Shown here: positions 1 through 6,557 of the stretch, piece by piece
How positions within the stretch are numbered: position 1 is the first letter of the stretch
Layout of the letters: each line of letters starts with the position of its first letter
Virus record (IMG/VR): IMGVR_UViG_3300031521_002122
Span: 1-24,024 of that record
DNA from: a virus
Length of the DNA stretch: 24,024 nucleotides
Strand: one strand, 5' to 3'
Notes under the pieces: generated by a model
Seen by the model: the letters and a program-made list of their open reading frames with translations, nothing else
What the model was told of the DNA's origin: nothing
Databases searched by the model: none
Program-made: the position numbers and the translations under genes

Positions 1-1239
1 TCTGCTTTGCTTGGGGAAAAGGTAAGGGTTAAAATCCTTAAATCGCAAAAAACTTACGCATTTGGAAAATTGCTAGAGGTTATAGAGCCATCGAAGCATA
101 GAATTGAGCCAAAATGTAAATATTTCTATAAATGTGGTGGTTGCTCATTTTGGCACGTAGATTATGAGGCGGAGCTTGAATATAAAACTCAAAAGGTTAC
201 AGACTGCATAAAACGAATAGGTGGTTTAAATGTTGAAGTTCTGCCAACTATCGGTGGAGGAAGCTGTGAACGCTATAGAAACAAGGCTCAATTCCCTGTT
301 ACACCTGAGGGAATAGGATTTTTTGCGCAAAGAAGCCATAGACTAATTTCAATAGATGATTGCATTATTCAAAATGAAGTAAATGAGGAAATTATAAATG
401 CCGTTCGTGAATTTATGTTTGAATTTGCAATAAAACCATACGATGAAACACAGCATATAGGCGATATAAGGTATGTTTTTACAAGGGTTGCAGAGGAAAC
501 GGGCGAAATTATGGTGTGCGTCGTTACAAGGGCAAAAAAGCTACGCCATAGTGACGAATTGGTCAAAAGACTATGTGAGGCAAATCCTAATATAGCTAGC
601 ATTATTCAAAACATAAATCAAGAGAAAACCAATGTTGCACTTGGTAATACAGATATAATTCTTTATGGCAAGCCATTTATAAAAGATAAAATTGGTGATT
701 TGCAATTTGAAATATCATCTCATTCTTTTTATCAGGTAAACCATAAGCAAACTAAGGTAATGTATGATAAGGTTGTTGAATTTGCAGGATTAACGGGCAA
801 TGAAACAGTATTTGACCTATATTGTGGAATAGGAACAATTTCGCTATATGTTTCAAAGTATGCAAAAAGGGTAGTCGGGGTTGAATGTGTAGAAGACGCA
901 GTTTTAGACGCACGCAAAAATGCAGAATTAAATGGAATCACAAATGCGGAATTTCATGTAGGAAATGCTGAAGATATTGCGGAAACTTTAGGCGAAGCGG
1001 ATGTAGTTATACTTGATCCTCCAAGAAAAGGGTGCGACGAAAAACTGCTACAAACCATTGCGAAAATTGCACCAAAGCGAGTTGTCTACGTGTCGTGCAA
1101 CCCAGCAACCCTTGCTAGAGATATGAAAATTTTAAAAGAATTAGGATATAACGCGATCACTATTCAACCACTTGACATGTTCCCGAGAAGTCCACACGTG
1201 GAATGTTTGGTTCTGCTATACAACGGGTCAGAAACTTAA
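1..1239 (+). CDS. rlmD: 23S rRNA (uracil-5-)-methyltransferase, RlmD/RumA family (5' partial)
   Basis: SAM-dependent 5-methyluridine methyltransferase of the TrmA/RlmD family, acting on 23S rRNA in the cytoplasm. The reading frame is open to the first base of the window and begins inside the TRAM domain (residues ~1-25, counted from the TTG at 7), so the true start lies upstream. An Fe-S cluster set C37, C43, C46 and C119 is visible. The SAM site DLYCGIGT (270-277), DPPRKG (337-342), the catalytic-Cys motif VSCNPATLARD (C364) and the general base in HVE (E399) are all present, so the enzyme looks functional. The last few residues after HVECLVLL do not look like a conserved family end, and no terminator hairpin follows. 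This fits replacement of the 3' end by an integrating element. It is probably a host chromosomal gene; the exact paralogue (RlmD versus RlmCD) cannot be fixed. Confidence 0.92.
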   Translation, partial: SALLGEKVRVKILKSQKTYAFGKLLEVIEPSKHRIEPKCKYFYKCGGCSFWHVDYEAELEYKTQKVTDCIKRIGGLNVEVLPTIGGGSCERYRNKAQFPVTPEGIGFFAQRSHRLISIDDCIIQNEVNEEIINAVREFMFEFAIKPYDETQHIGDIRYVFTRVAEETGEIMVCVVTRAKKLRHSDELVKRLCEANPNIASIIQNINQEKTNVALGNTDIILYGKPFIKDKIGDLQFEISSHSFYQVNHKQTKVMYDKVVEFAGLTGNETVFDLYCGIGTISLYVSKYAKRVVGVECVEDAVLDARKNAELNGITNAEFHVGNAEDIAETLGEADVVILDPPRKGCDEKLLQTIAKIAPKRVVYVSCNPATLARDMKILKELGYNAITIQPLDMFPRSPHVECLVLLYNGSET

Positions 1240-1260
1240 AAAAATGTGTCGTCCTTAAAA
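1195..1260. other. candidate prophage attachment site (attL region)
   Basis: The host gene rlmD ends at 1239, and phage-type operators, shared with promoters deeper in the prophage, begin at 1261. The host/phage junction should therefore lie at or just before 1261, most simply within the last codons of rlmD around the conserved HVE codons (CACGTGGAATG at 1195-1205). Large serine integrases often use the inside or 3' end of conserved genes, and rumA-type genes are known targets of serine-recombinase elements in Firmicutes. The core cannot be located without the right end of the prophage or an empty site. Confidence 0.35.
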
Positions 1261-1333
1261 TCCAAAAAGGAAATAATTTTATTCAAATTTTCCAAAATGG
1301 ATTGACACCATGTTATTTTTTATCTATAATGGA
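1261..1333 (+). promoter_or_regulatory. operator array, three copies of a TCCAWAATGGA-like dyad
   Basis: Three 11-base sites: TCCAAAAAGGA (1261-1271), TCCAAAATGGA (1291-1301) and TCTATAATGGA (1323-1333), spaced 30 and 32 bases. The same motif occurs at 6150-6189, 6484-6524 and 9841-9902, each time upstream of a phage gene. Their placement around the -35 and -10 boxes indicates repression. The binding protein is unknown; one of the small XRE proteins of this prophage is the natural suspect. Confidence 0.6.
1302..1330 (+). promoter_or_regulatory. consensus sigma-A promoter for the ASCH-like gene
   Basis: TTGACA at 1302-1307 and TATAAT at 1325-1330, separated by 17 bases: a perfect vegetative promoter. 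Transcription should start near 1337, about 30 bases before the TTG start at 1368. The -35 box directly abuts one operator copy (1291-1301) and the -10 lies inside another (1323-1333), so a bound protein would be expected to repress it. Confidence 0.85.
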
Positions 1334-1367
1334 TAGTATGAAAATAACATAAGAGGGGCGAGCGACT

Positions 1368-1982
1368 TTGAAACAAAGGATAATTAGCTTAAACATGAGC
1401 GTAGAGGCAGTAAGAAATCTAGAACATGGTAAAACACAACATAGATTATTGATTAAACCACAACCAGGAAACCAAGCAGTAAAAGGACCATATTACGTTA
1501 TGGATTGTGGAAAGCCAATGGTATCAACGTATAAAGTGGGTGATATTATCTATGTAAGGGAGCCATGGGATGTTGTCAATGAAGAACCAGATGAAACTAA
1601 AGCTGAATATTTATATTATGCAGATTACCCGGATCCAGGGCATCAACCCATAAAGCGATGTCATAGTGTTTGGATGCCAGCCTCAAGCATGCGAAAGTTA
1701 GCTGTAAGGCATTGGCTTGAGGTAACAAATATATATCCACAAAAACTAATAACGATAACCAACGAAGAAATCAAACGTGAGGGGCACAAAAATAAATTTG
1801 ATTTGATAAATTATTGGAATGAGTGGGTGTTGAGGAATTGTAAAGAATTAATTAAAATGAAAAGGCTTTTAACATATGGTTGGGATACCAACCCTTGGGT
1901 GTGGGTAATAGAATTTAAAGAAATCGAAAAGCCATCAAATGTAGATTATAGAAAAAGGAAAGTTTACAAAAAATGTGAATAA
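1368..1982 (+). CDS. ASCH/PUA-like domain phage protein
   Basis: 204-residue protein resembling the ASCH-type proteins common in tailed-phage genomes. It has an N-terminal GKTQHRLLIKP segment (residues ~22-32), then GDIIYVREPWD (~58-68), then WMPASSMRKLAVRHWLEV (~102-119), a helical ISNEEIKREG-like stretch and a C-terminal NPWVWVIEF (~179-187). ASCH domains are RNA-binding PUA-like folds, and some relatives hydrolyse acetylated cytidine; neither activity can be assigned here. The start is TTG with AGAGGGG nine bases upstream. The gene lies between the host gene and the integrase, outside the usual early operon, and has its own consensus promoter with the phage operator repeats. This suggests an accessory gene of the prophage rather than a host gene. 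A strong terminator follows. Confidence 0.7.
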   Translation: MKQRIISLNMSVEAVRNLEHGKTQHRLLIKPQPGNQAVKGPYYVMDCGKPMVSTYKVGDIIYVREPWDVVNEEPDETKAEYLYYADYPDPGHQPIKRCHSVWMPASSMRKLAVRHWLEVTNIYPQKLITITNEEIKREGHKNKFDLINYWNEWVLRNCKELIKMKRLLTYGWDTNPWVWVIEFKEIEKPSNVDYRKRKVYKKCE

Positions 1983-1992
1983 GATAAAATTC

Positions 1993-2020
1993 AAGCCACG
2001 GTGTCAATCCGTGGCTTTTT
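1993..2020. terminator. bidirectional intrinsic terminator between the ASCH gene and the integrase
   Basis: Perfect 9-bp stem AAGCCACGG (1993-2001) / CCGTGGCTT (2009-2017) with a 7-base loop and a run of T (to 2020) on the plus strand. On the minus strand the stem is followed by an A/T-rich tail, so it should serve both convergent genes. The integrase stop codon (complement of 2004-2006) lies in the loop. Confidence 0.85.
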
Positions 2021-3449
2021 CACGTTCGGGGAGGAAAGTCCAATCAATCTCTATGTGATCATCAAATACAACGATTTGACGTATTAACGCAGATAAGAGG
2101 AAACGTTTTTGTTCAAGATCGGCCATGTCCCATAATGTAGATGTATTCGATAATAATTCAGCCACACCATCGGTAAGGTTTTCTTCGTCATTTTCAGTAG
2201 GTAGTGATTTTAATTGATCAACAAGTAATAATTTTTCTTGATGAAGTGTGTCAATACGACTTGAAACAACATCCATCGGAATGGTATCACTTTGATATAG
2301 ATCCATGAGTTTATTTATTTGTTTGTCAATTTCAATAATTCTTGTATCTATATATTTTTTATTTGAATCAACAGATTTGTTTCTTGGTTTAGAGGTTTTT
2401 AGTAATTTATCAAAATATGAGTTATCAAAGCAGAGCAAACGAATTTCATAATCAACCATAGCCTCCAATATTTCAACTCTCCACCTTTTAGCTTTGCAGC
2501 TTGTTGATTTAGACATTTTTGAATTACTTTTCCCCACGGAATAACATGAATAATATTGGGTTATTTTATTTACAGAATGAGAATAAAATCTTGAACCACA
2601 AACACCACATCGTAAAAATCCAGACAATAACATTTCTCCACGTTTAAATGATGAGCCGAACTTTTTGTGCCTTTCCTCCCTTGTCGATTTTACTTGATCC
2701 CATAGTTCTTTTGTAATAATAGGATCGTGTGCATTCTCGATCACCATGGCTTTAAATTTAATATGCCCAAGATAAACTATATTAGATAATACAGAGGTTA
2801 CAGATGAAGTATATGACCAATTACCAGTTTTATATTTATAACCAGAGGAATTCATAAAAGTCGCAATACGGTCAGTACCCATACCAGACAAATATAATTC
2901 ATAAACTTTACGTACCTGCATAGCCTCATATTCATTTATTATAAGTTTGCCTTCTTTTGTTTGGTCATAGCCGATAGGGTCATATGGACCCCCATGGTAT
3001 AACCCTGCTTTTGCACGTTCTATCCTGCCCATGAGTGAGCGTTCCTTGATTTGTTCACGTTCCAATTGAGCGAATACAGATAGAATACCAATCATAGCAC
3101 GACCAAATGGGGTTGATGTGTCAAAGGACTCATTCATTGAAACAAAATCAACACCATTGGGTAAAAATACTTCCTCAATAAGGTAAAGCATATCACGTTG
3201 TGAACGAGAAATCCTGTCTAATTTGTAAACTAAAACAATGTCAAATTTTTTAATTTCACTAATCATTTTTTGCATAGCAGGCCGCTCAAGACTAGAACCA
3301 GAGAAACCACCATCAACAAACATATCAGCGACTATCCAATCCTTAGCCTTGCAATAAGCAATAAGCCTATCTTTTTGAGCACCAATAGAGTAACCCTCGT
3401 TTACTTGTTCCTGGGTGCTTACTCGTATGTAACATGCAACTTTCTTCAT
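2004..3449 (-). CDS. int: large serine recombinase (phage integrase)
   Basis: 481-residue site-specific recombinase that would integrate and excise the prophage. The N-terminal resolvase domain has the catalytic serine S11 in YIRVSTQEQ, with R9 and the LDRISR motif (77-82) as further active-site elements. A recombinase domain follows at ~155-255. A zinc ribbon is formed by C281, C284, C302 and C318, and a coiled coil lies at ~370-430, as in phiC31-type large serine integrases. Length is typical. The start ATG (3447-3449) overlaps the stop of the upstream XRE gene in an ATGA, so the two are probably translationally coupled. The last codons and the stop lie within the terminator hairpin shared with the ASCH gene. 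Confidence 0.95.
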   Translation of the reverse strand: MKKVACYIRVSTQEQVNEGYSIGAQKDRLIAYCKAKDWIVADMFVDGGFSGSSLERPAMQKMISEIKKFDIVLVYKLDRISRSQRDMLYLIEEVFLPNGVDFVSMNESFDTSTPFGRAMIGILSVFAQLEREQIKERSLMGRIERAKAGLYHGGPYDPIGYDQTKEGKLIINEYEAMQVRKVYELYLSGMGTDRIATFMNSSGYKYKTGNWSYTSSVTSVLSNIVYLGHIKFKAMVIENAHDPIITKELWDQVKSTREERHKKFGSSFKRGEMLLSGFLRCGVCGSRFYSHSVNKITQYYSCYSVGKSNSKMSKSTSCKAKRWRVEILEAMVDYEIRLLCFDNSYFDKLLKTSKPRNKSVDSNKKYIDTRIIEIDKQINKLMDLYQSDTIPMDVVSSRIDTLHQEKLLLVDQLKSLPTENDEENLTDGVAELLSNTSTLWDMADLEQKRFLLSALIRQIVVFDDHIEIDWTFLPEREKATD

Positions 3450-3805
3450 CTCATATAATCCTCAAATTCCGGGAATGCTGATATAATTAAATTTCTGAAA
3501 CGTTTTGACTTTTCTTTCGGTATTATTATTGTTTCACACATACCATCATCATCTTGCAGAACAAAATAATCATTTGTACTATTTTCATTGTCGGCTTTTT
3601 TCCTACGAGTAGGATCATCCGATAGGCCAACTATAAAATCAATTGATGCATTGAAAAAAACAGCCATGGCAGATAAGGTTTTGATGTTTGGCTCTAAAAG
3701 ACCGGTCTCGTATTTTGAGATGTTCGAAGATGTTTGACCTATACGGTCACCTAATTCTTTCTGAGTCATTCTTATACTCTCACGTAAATATTTTATCCTA
3801 TTCAT
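3446..3805 (-). CDS. XRE-family HTH regulator coupled to the integrase
   Basis: 119-residue protein with a classical XRE helix-turn-helix at residues ~2-60 (RESIRMTQKELGDRIGQTSS, then NISKYETG), followed by a short acidic C-terminal part without a recognisable peptidase motif. The ribosome site GGAGG lies 7 bases before the ATG on the minus strand. Because its stop overlaps the integrase start by four bases, it may control integrase expression or immunity. It lacks the LexA-type Ser/Lys self-cleavage region, so it would not be inactivated by RecA-stimulated cleavage. It is a candidate ligand of either operator family seen in this window; that is inference. Confidence 0.82.
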   Translation of the reverse strand: MNRIKYLRESIRMTQKELGDRIGQTSSNISKYETGLLEPNIKTLSAMAVFFNASIDFIVGLSDDPTRRKKADNENSTNDYFVLQDDDGMCETIIIPKEKSKRFRNLIISAFPEFEDYMR

Positions 3806-3827
3806 TTGTTACCTCCACAATATTATT

Positions 3828-4460
3828 TTATTTTAGATTTTTAAGTTTTGATTTTACAGACGGATGTATGGTATAATATTCAGCAATATTCAAAAGTTTA
3901 TTATAATCAGAGAACACTAAGTCACCAAAGTTTTTGTAATTAATTTTGTCGCTTTCTGATTTAGTAATACGTACAAAATATCCAATGAATTGTGTGTCAT
4001 TGCCGTAATTATCGGTAGCATCTAGTTTAAATTGTACTTGTACTTTTTTAACACCATCAATTTTAAATAGCTTTCCCATAGCTTCTACAGCGTTATATGA
4101 ACAGTCTCGGATAAACTTATCTTCATCGAAAGACATCAGAGGGGTATATGTTGTTACAACAAAGACCAAACCACTGTCTTTGTCAAAAGATGAACTTTCA
4201 AGTCCCATAAATCGAGCCTTGCTAATTTCGGAAATTTTTTCATCTGTTGTAAGTATTGGTGTAGCAGTAGGTGAAGGCTTAATAGTTACAGTAGGCTTTG
4301 CAGATGCACGAGCAGAGGGAGTGGTGCGTGTAGCAGTTTCGTCTGCATAGTTATTATATGCAATCCCAATACATAATGCGAAAATTATAATTGACGAGAT
4401 TATAACGAAGTTTCGATTTTCATCATTTTTAAAAAATTCAATTATTTTTTCCTTTATCAT
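3828..4460 (-). CDS. membrane-anchored protein of unknown function in the lysogeny module
   Basis: 210-residue protein. The N-terminus is short and charged (MIKEKIIEFFKNDENRN), followed by one hydrophobic segment at residues ~18-36. There is no lipobox cleavage context, so it is probably an uncleaved anchor. A Thr/Pro/Ala/Ser-rich linker (~43-72) leads to a ~135-residue C-terminal domain predicted to lie outside the membrane. The family is not recognised. AAAGGAG lies 7 bases before the ATG. Its position between the CI-like repressor and integrase, in a block expected to be transcribed in the lysogen, is where phages of Gram-positive bacteria often keep superinfection-exclusion genes. That role is inferred from position only. 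Confidence 0.65.
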   Translation of the reverse strand: MIKEKIIEFFKNDENRNFVIISSIIIFALCIGIAYNNYADETATRTTPSARASAKPTVTIKPSPTATPILTTDEKISEISKARFMGLESSSFDKDSGLVFVVTTYTPLMSFDEDKFIRDCSYNAVEAMGKLFKIDGVKKVQVQFKLDATDNYGNDTQFIGYFVRITKSESDKINYKNFGDLVFSDYNKLLNIAEYYTIHPSVKSKLKNLK

Positions 4461-4519
4461 TTCTAAACTCCTTTACAAATTTTGTGTCTAAACACATTAA
4501 GGCATAAACTCCACACAAA

Positions 4520-4876
4520 TCACGTTGCCCATTCTTTTGAGAATTCTACATCCATTTTTTTCCCTTGTTCTCTTATGAGCTCAACCATTTTGCCCTTTAT
4601 ATAGTCTTGATCCTCATCGTTCAATTGACCATAATAATTTAATACTTTATTCTGGTCATCATTCAATTTTTTCGTATTTTCTAGATTGTTCATCTCTAAC
4701 AGGTAATCAGTTGATACTCCGAAATATTTAGCAAATGTTTTGATTATATCCCCATTAGGAGTTACACCAGCCTTCCATTTTGCTACATTTCCTCTACTAT
4801 AACCTAATTTTTGAACGAGTGGAGTTATTTTTTCACTGTTCACAGTACATAAATGTTCCAATTGTTCATAAAACAT
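4520..4876 (-). CDS. CI-like XRE repressor of the lysogeny switch
   Basis: 118-residue DNA-binding protein with an XRE helix-turn-helix at residues ~5-62 (SEKITPLVQKLGYSRGNVAKWKAG, shown here in two pieces: SEKITPLVQKLGY and SRGNVAKWKAG; then FGVSTDYLLEM) and a helical C-terminal region (~70-110) that probably dimerises. It is transcribed away from the Cro-like gene across a control region with two related operators, the standard layout for the main repressor. GGAGG lies six bases before the ATG. There is no autoproteolysis domain, so induction must work by another route, for example the Rha/ORF6C antirepressor encoded at 6558-7310 or a host factor. Confidence 0.8.
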   Translation of the reverse strand: MFYEQLEHLCTVNSEKITPLVQKLGYSRGNVAKWKAGVTPNGDIIKTFAKYFGVSTDYLLEMNNLENTKKLNDDQNKVLNYYGQLNDEDQDYIKGKMVELIREQGKKMDVEFSKEWAT

Positions 4877-4901
4877 AAAAAACCTCCATAGAAATTATGC
4901 A

Positions 4902-4929
4902 ATTTTAACAAAATGCACTTTAGTGGATA
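4902..4929 (-). promoter_or_regulatory. probable leftward promoter for the repressor, with operator O2
   Basis: On the minus strand an extended -10 (TGT then TAAAAT, complement of 4902-4907) stands about 26 bases before the repressor start, with only a weak -35. The operator-like AATGCACTTTAGTGGATA (4912-4929) fills the spacer. Its left half matches operator O1 exactly and its right half is degenerate. Binding here would give repressor autoregulation. Confidence 0.5.
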
Positions 4930-4936
4930 ATAGGTG

Positions 4937-4965
4937 TTGACTAATGCACTGTAGTGCATTATAAT
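4937..4965 (+). promoter_or_regulatory. rightward early promoter (PR) with operator O1 in its spacer
   Basis: TTGACT (4937-4942), 17-base spacer, TATAAT (4960-4965). The spacer is almost wholly occupied by the dyad AATGCACTGTAGTGCATT (4943-4960), a perfect inverted repeat of 8-base arms around GT. A repressor bound here would block RNA polymerase directly. This promoter should drive the Cro-like gene and the early operon. Confidence 0.85.
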
Positions 4966-5102
4966 TACTATTGTAACATTCATTTTTAACAATATTTACC
5001 CATAAAGGCAAATAGTACTTGATTTTTTAATATCCACCTTTTTACATCATTATAGTTTAAAATGTTAAAAATGTCAATTACAAATGAAAGGAAGTGAGGA
5101 AA

Positions 5103-5297
5103 ATGAAACCTGCAAAAAGAGTAATTCCGAAATGGTGCAAGGAAGCCAAAAAAGCACTGATAGACAAAGACATGGCTATCCAAGATCTTTCGGAAAATAT
5201 CGGCTTTACAAGGGAACACGTATCAGCCGTTATAAACGGCAGGGTTATAAGCCCTAATACTCAAAATCTAATATGCGATTATTTGAAAATTGTTTAG
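5103..5297 (+). CDS. Cro-like small HTH protein
   Basis: 64-residue basic protein consisting of one helix-turn-helix (DKDMAIQDLSENIGFTREHV then SAVINGR), the first gene after the rightward promoter. The size and position are those of a Cro-type early regulator. An upstream GTG at 5094 is open, but it sits only two bases after the AAAGG; the ATG at 5103 has AGGAAG eight bases upstream and is the better start. About 130 bases of leader separate it from the predicted transcription start. Confidence 0.75.
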   Translation: MKPAKRVIPKWCKEAKKALIDKDMAIQDLSENIGFTREHVSAVINGRVISPNTQNLICDYLKIV

Positions 5298-5343
5298 TAA
5301 AGCTAGGTTGTATAAATTATACCATGAAAGGCAGATGAAATAA

Positions 5344-5847
5344 ATGCCTAGCAAAGCACCAAATACATACTCAAATAGATATAAACAGGCCAGAATTAAA
5401 GCAGGAAAGTACAACGAACAGTTATTGACAAGAGTATCTGCAGTGAATTATTTGCCGGGGGTCACAGAAGATTGTCTTAAAAAATATGAGTTGGATATAA
5501 ATAGACCACCAAATATTGTAGTTGCTTTGATGGCAGATGCTTATAATCAACCAGAACTGCGACAATGGTATTGTGCCAATGAATGTCCACTTGGTAAGGA
5601 TAGAATATCAGAATCAGACACTATGCCTCCAGAGAGAGCACTTATTAGGCTGAAAAAAGGCATGAAGGAAATTGACAAAGCTATGCAAGAACTAGCAAAC
5701 ATTATGGATGATGGGGTGATATCGGAAGAAGAGATGGAATTACTGCCAAATATCATGGAACAATTTATGGAGGCACGTAAGAGAATTGATGAAAACATAA
5801 TGGCCATAGAACGTTCTATAAAACACAAAAGTTTTAACAAATATTGA
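5344..5847 (+). CDS. phage XRE-like regulator with WYC-xx-ECP motif
   Basis: 167-residue protein. The N-terminal ~60 residues resemble an XRE domain (YKQARIKAGKYNEQLLTRVS, then a KYELDINRPPNIVVALMADAY stretch split here as KYELDINRPP and NIVVALMADAY). The motif RQWYCANECPLGKD follows (residues ~73-86) and is typical of a regulator family found early in clostridial prophages. The C-terminal half is helical and acidic and may dimerise. The recognition helix is poorly conserved compared with functional XRE proteins, so DNA binding is not certain. Its ribosome site is weak (AAAGG 12 bases away). The next gene follows after 12 bases with a strong AGGAGG. Confidence 0.65.
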   Translation: MPSKAPNTYSNRYKQARIKAGKYNEQLLTRVSAVNYLPGVTEDCLKKYELDINRPPNIVVALMADAYNQPELRQWYCANECPLGKDRISESDTMPPERALIRLKKGMKEIDKAMQELANIMDDGVISEEEMELLPNIMEQFMEARKRIDENIMAIERSIKHKSFNKY

Positions 5848-5859
5848 GGAGGAATTCAA

Positions 5860-6138
5860 ATGACAACCAAATACGAAGAAAACATTCAAAATGTAATAGC
5901 GAACCATACTATCAATTTAATGCTTGAAGTAGCAGCAATCAAAGGTATAACTTTTGCACAGCAAGAGGATGGAGATGCAGGAGTAAATGCATGTGCTGAA
6001 ATTATACATTGTGGCTTGAGAATATATACTAAACAAGAAATCATAGAGGCAATTAGAGATGTTGCACCAAAGGACGATATATTCCTACATACAAATAAGA
6101 TGAAAAAAATAATTCGATGGATAAATAATAACAAATAA
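5860..6138 (+). CDS. hypothetical early phage protein
   Basis: 92-residue soluble protein; no family is recognised. It has a helical N-terminus, two cysteines in ACAEIIHCG (residues ~45-53) and a basic C-terminal tail (KMKKIIRWINNNK). AGGAGG is placed eight bases before the ATG. It is the last gene of the first early block; a new promoter with operators follows at 6150-6198. Confidence 0.6.
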   Translation: MTTKYEENIQNVIANHTINLMLEVAAIKGITFAQQEDGDAGVNACAEIIHCGLRIYTKQEIIEAIRDVAPKDDIFLHTNKMKKIIRWINNNK

Positions 6139-6149
6139 AAATCAAATTA

Positions 6150-6189
6150 TCCAAAACAGATAATTATACTTTACAAATTCCGAAATAGA
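6150..6189 (+). promoter_or_regulatory. operator pair upstream of the small XRE gene
   Basis: TCCAAAACAGA (6150-6160) and TCCGAAATAGA (6179-6189), 29 bases apart, matching the operator family at 1261, 6484 and 9841. The second copy lies in the spacer of the promoter at 6170-6198, in nearly the same register as the copy in the recT promoter. Confidence 0.6.
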
Positions 6190-6198
6190 TAGTATAAT
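6170..6198 (+). promoter_or_regulatory. promoter for the 6292 XRE gene
   Basis: TTTACA (6170-6175), 17-base spacer, TATAAT (6193-6198). The spacer ends AATAGATAG exactly as in the recT promoter, whose spacer ends AATAGATAG before TAATAT. The predicted start near 6205 falls two bases before a long stem-loop. Confidence 0.8.
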
Positions 6199-6206
6199 AG
6201 AGTTAA

Positions 6207-6265
6207 TGATTATTAACAGGTCGAACATATAATGTTTTGAGATTGTACAGACTTGTTAATAATCA
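6207..6265 (+). promoter_or_regulatory. 16-bp stem-loop at the 5' end of the XRE leader transcript
   Basis: Left arm TGATTATTAACAGGTC (6207-6222) pairs with GACTTGTTAATAATCA (6250-6265). All 16 positions pair in RNA, with one G-U wobble. The 27-base loop contains a minor hairpin AACAT/ATGTT. No T-run follows, so it is not an intrinsic terminator. The ribosome site GAGAGGGG lies about 10 bases downstream, outside the stem. Possible roles are a transcript-stabilising 5' end, a regulatory leader, or, at DNA level, a pair of inverted half-sites. Confidence 0.7.
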
Positions 6266-6291
6266 AAAAATTATAGAGAGGGGATGAGATG

Positions 6292-6480
6292 ATGAACAGA
6301 GTAAAAGAACTGCGTATGGAAAAAGGAGCAACAGCAAATCAACTGGGAACATTGATTGGTGTGAGTACAGGCACATATTGGAAGAAGGAGGCAGGTGTTT
6401 TGCGTTTCAGCTTAGTGGATGCAAAAGTTTTAGCAGATTTTTATGGAGAAAGTATCGAAAGTATTTTTTTTGCAGAGTAA
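6292..6480 (+). CDS. small XRE/Cro-type regulator
   Basis: 62-residue protein that is a single helix-turn-helix (RVKELRMEKGATANQLGTLI, then GVSTGTYWKKEAG). Two adjacent ATGs (6289 and 6292) follow GAGAGGGG; the second gives the better spacing. It has a private promoter, two operator copies and a structured leader upstream, and two more operator copies directly downstream of its stop. It is therefore a good candidate for the protein that binds the TCCATAATGGA-type sites, possibly autoregulated. That assignment is inference. Confidence 0.72.
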   Translation: MNRVKELRMEKGATANQLGTLIGVSTGTYWKKEAGVLRFSLVDAKVLADFYGESIESIFFAE

Positions 6481-6483
6481 ATA

Positions 6484-6524
6484 TCTGAAATGGAATAATT
6501 TTAACTAAAATGTTCTATAAAGGA
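6484..6524 (+). promoter_or_regulatory. operator pair and possible weak promoter before rha
   Basis: TCTGAAATGGA (6484-6494) and TCTATAAAGGA (6514-6524), 30 bases apart. The second contains TATAAA (6516-6521), mirroring the copy at 1323 that contains TATAAT, but no clear -35 box is seen. This is the most degenerate of the four clusters; spacing and position argue that it is real. Confidence 0.45.
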
Positions 6525-6557
6525 ATTAAGGTGAAAAAATTTTAAGGAGGAAAAATT

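Noticed and set aside
1241-1271. TCCTT/AAGGA hairpin after rlmD as its terminator
   Set aside because: Only five pairs with a ten-base loop and no T-run; the AAGGA half belongs to an operator copy.
5041-5070. Second rightward promoter (TTTACA ... TTAAAA) before the Cro-like gene
   Set aside because: The -10 is too poor and PR at 4937-4965 explains expression.
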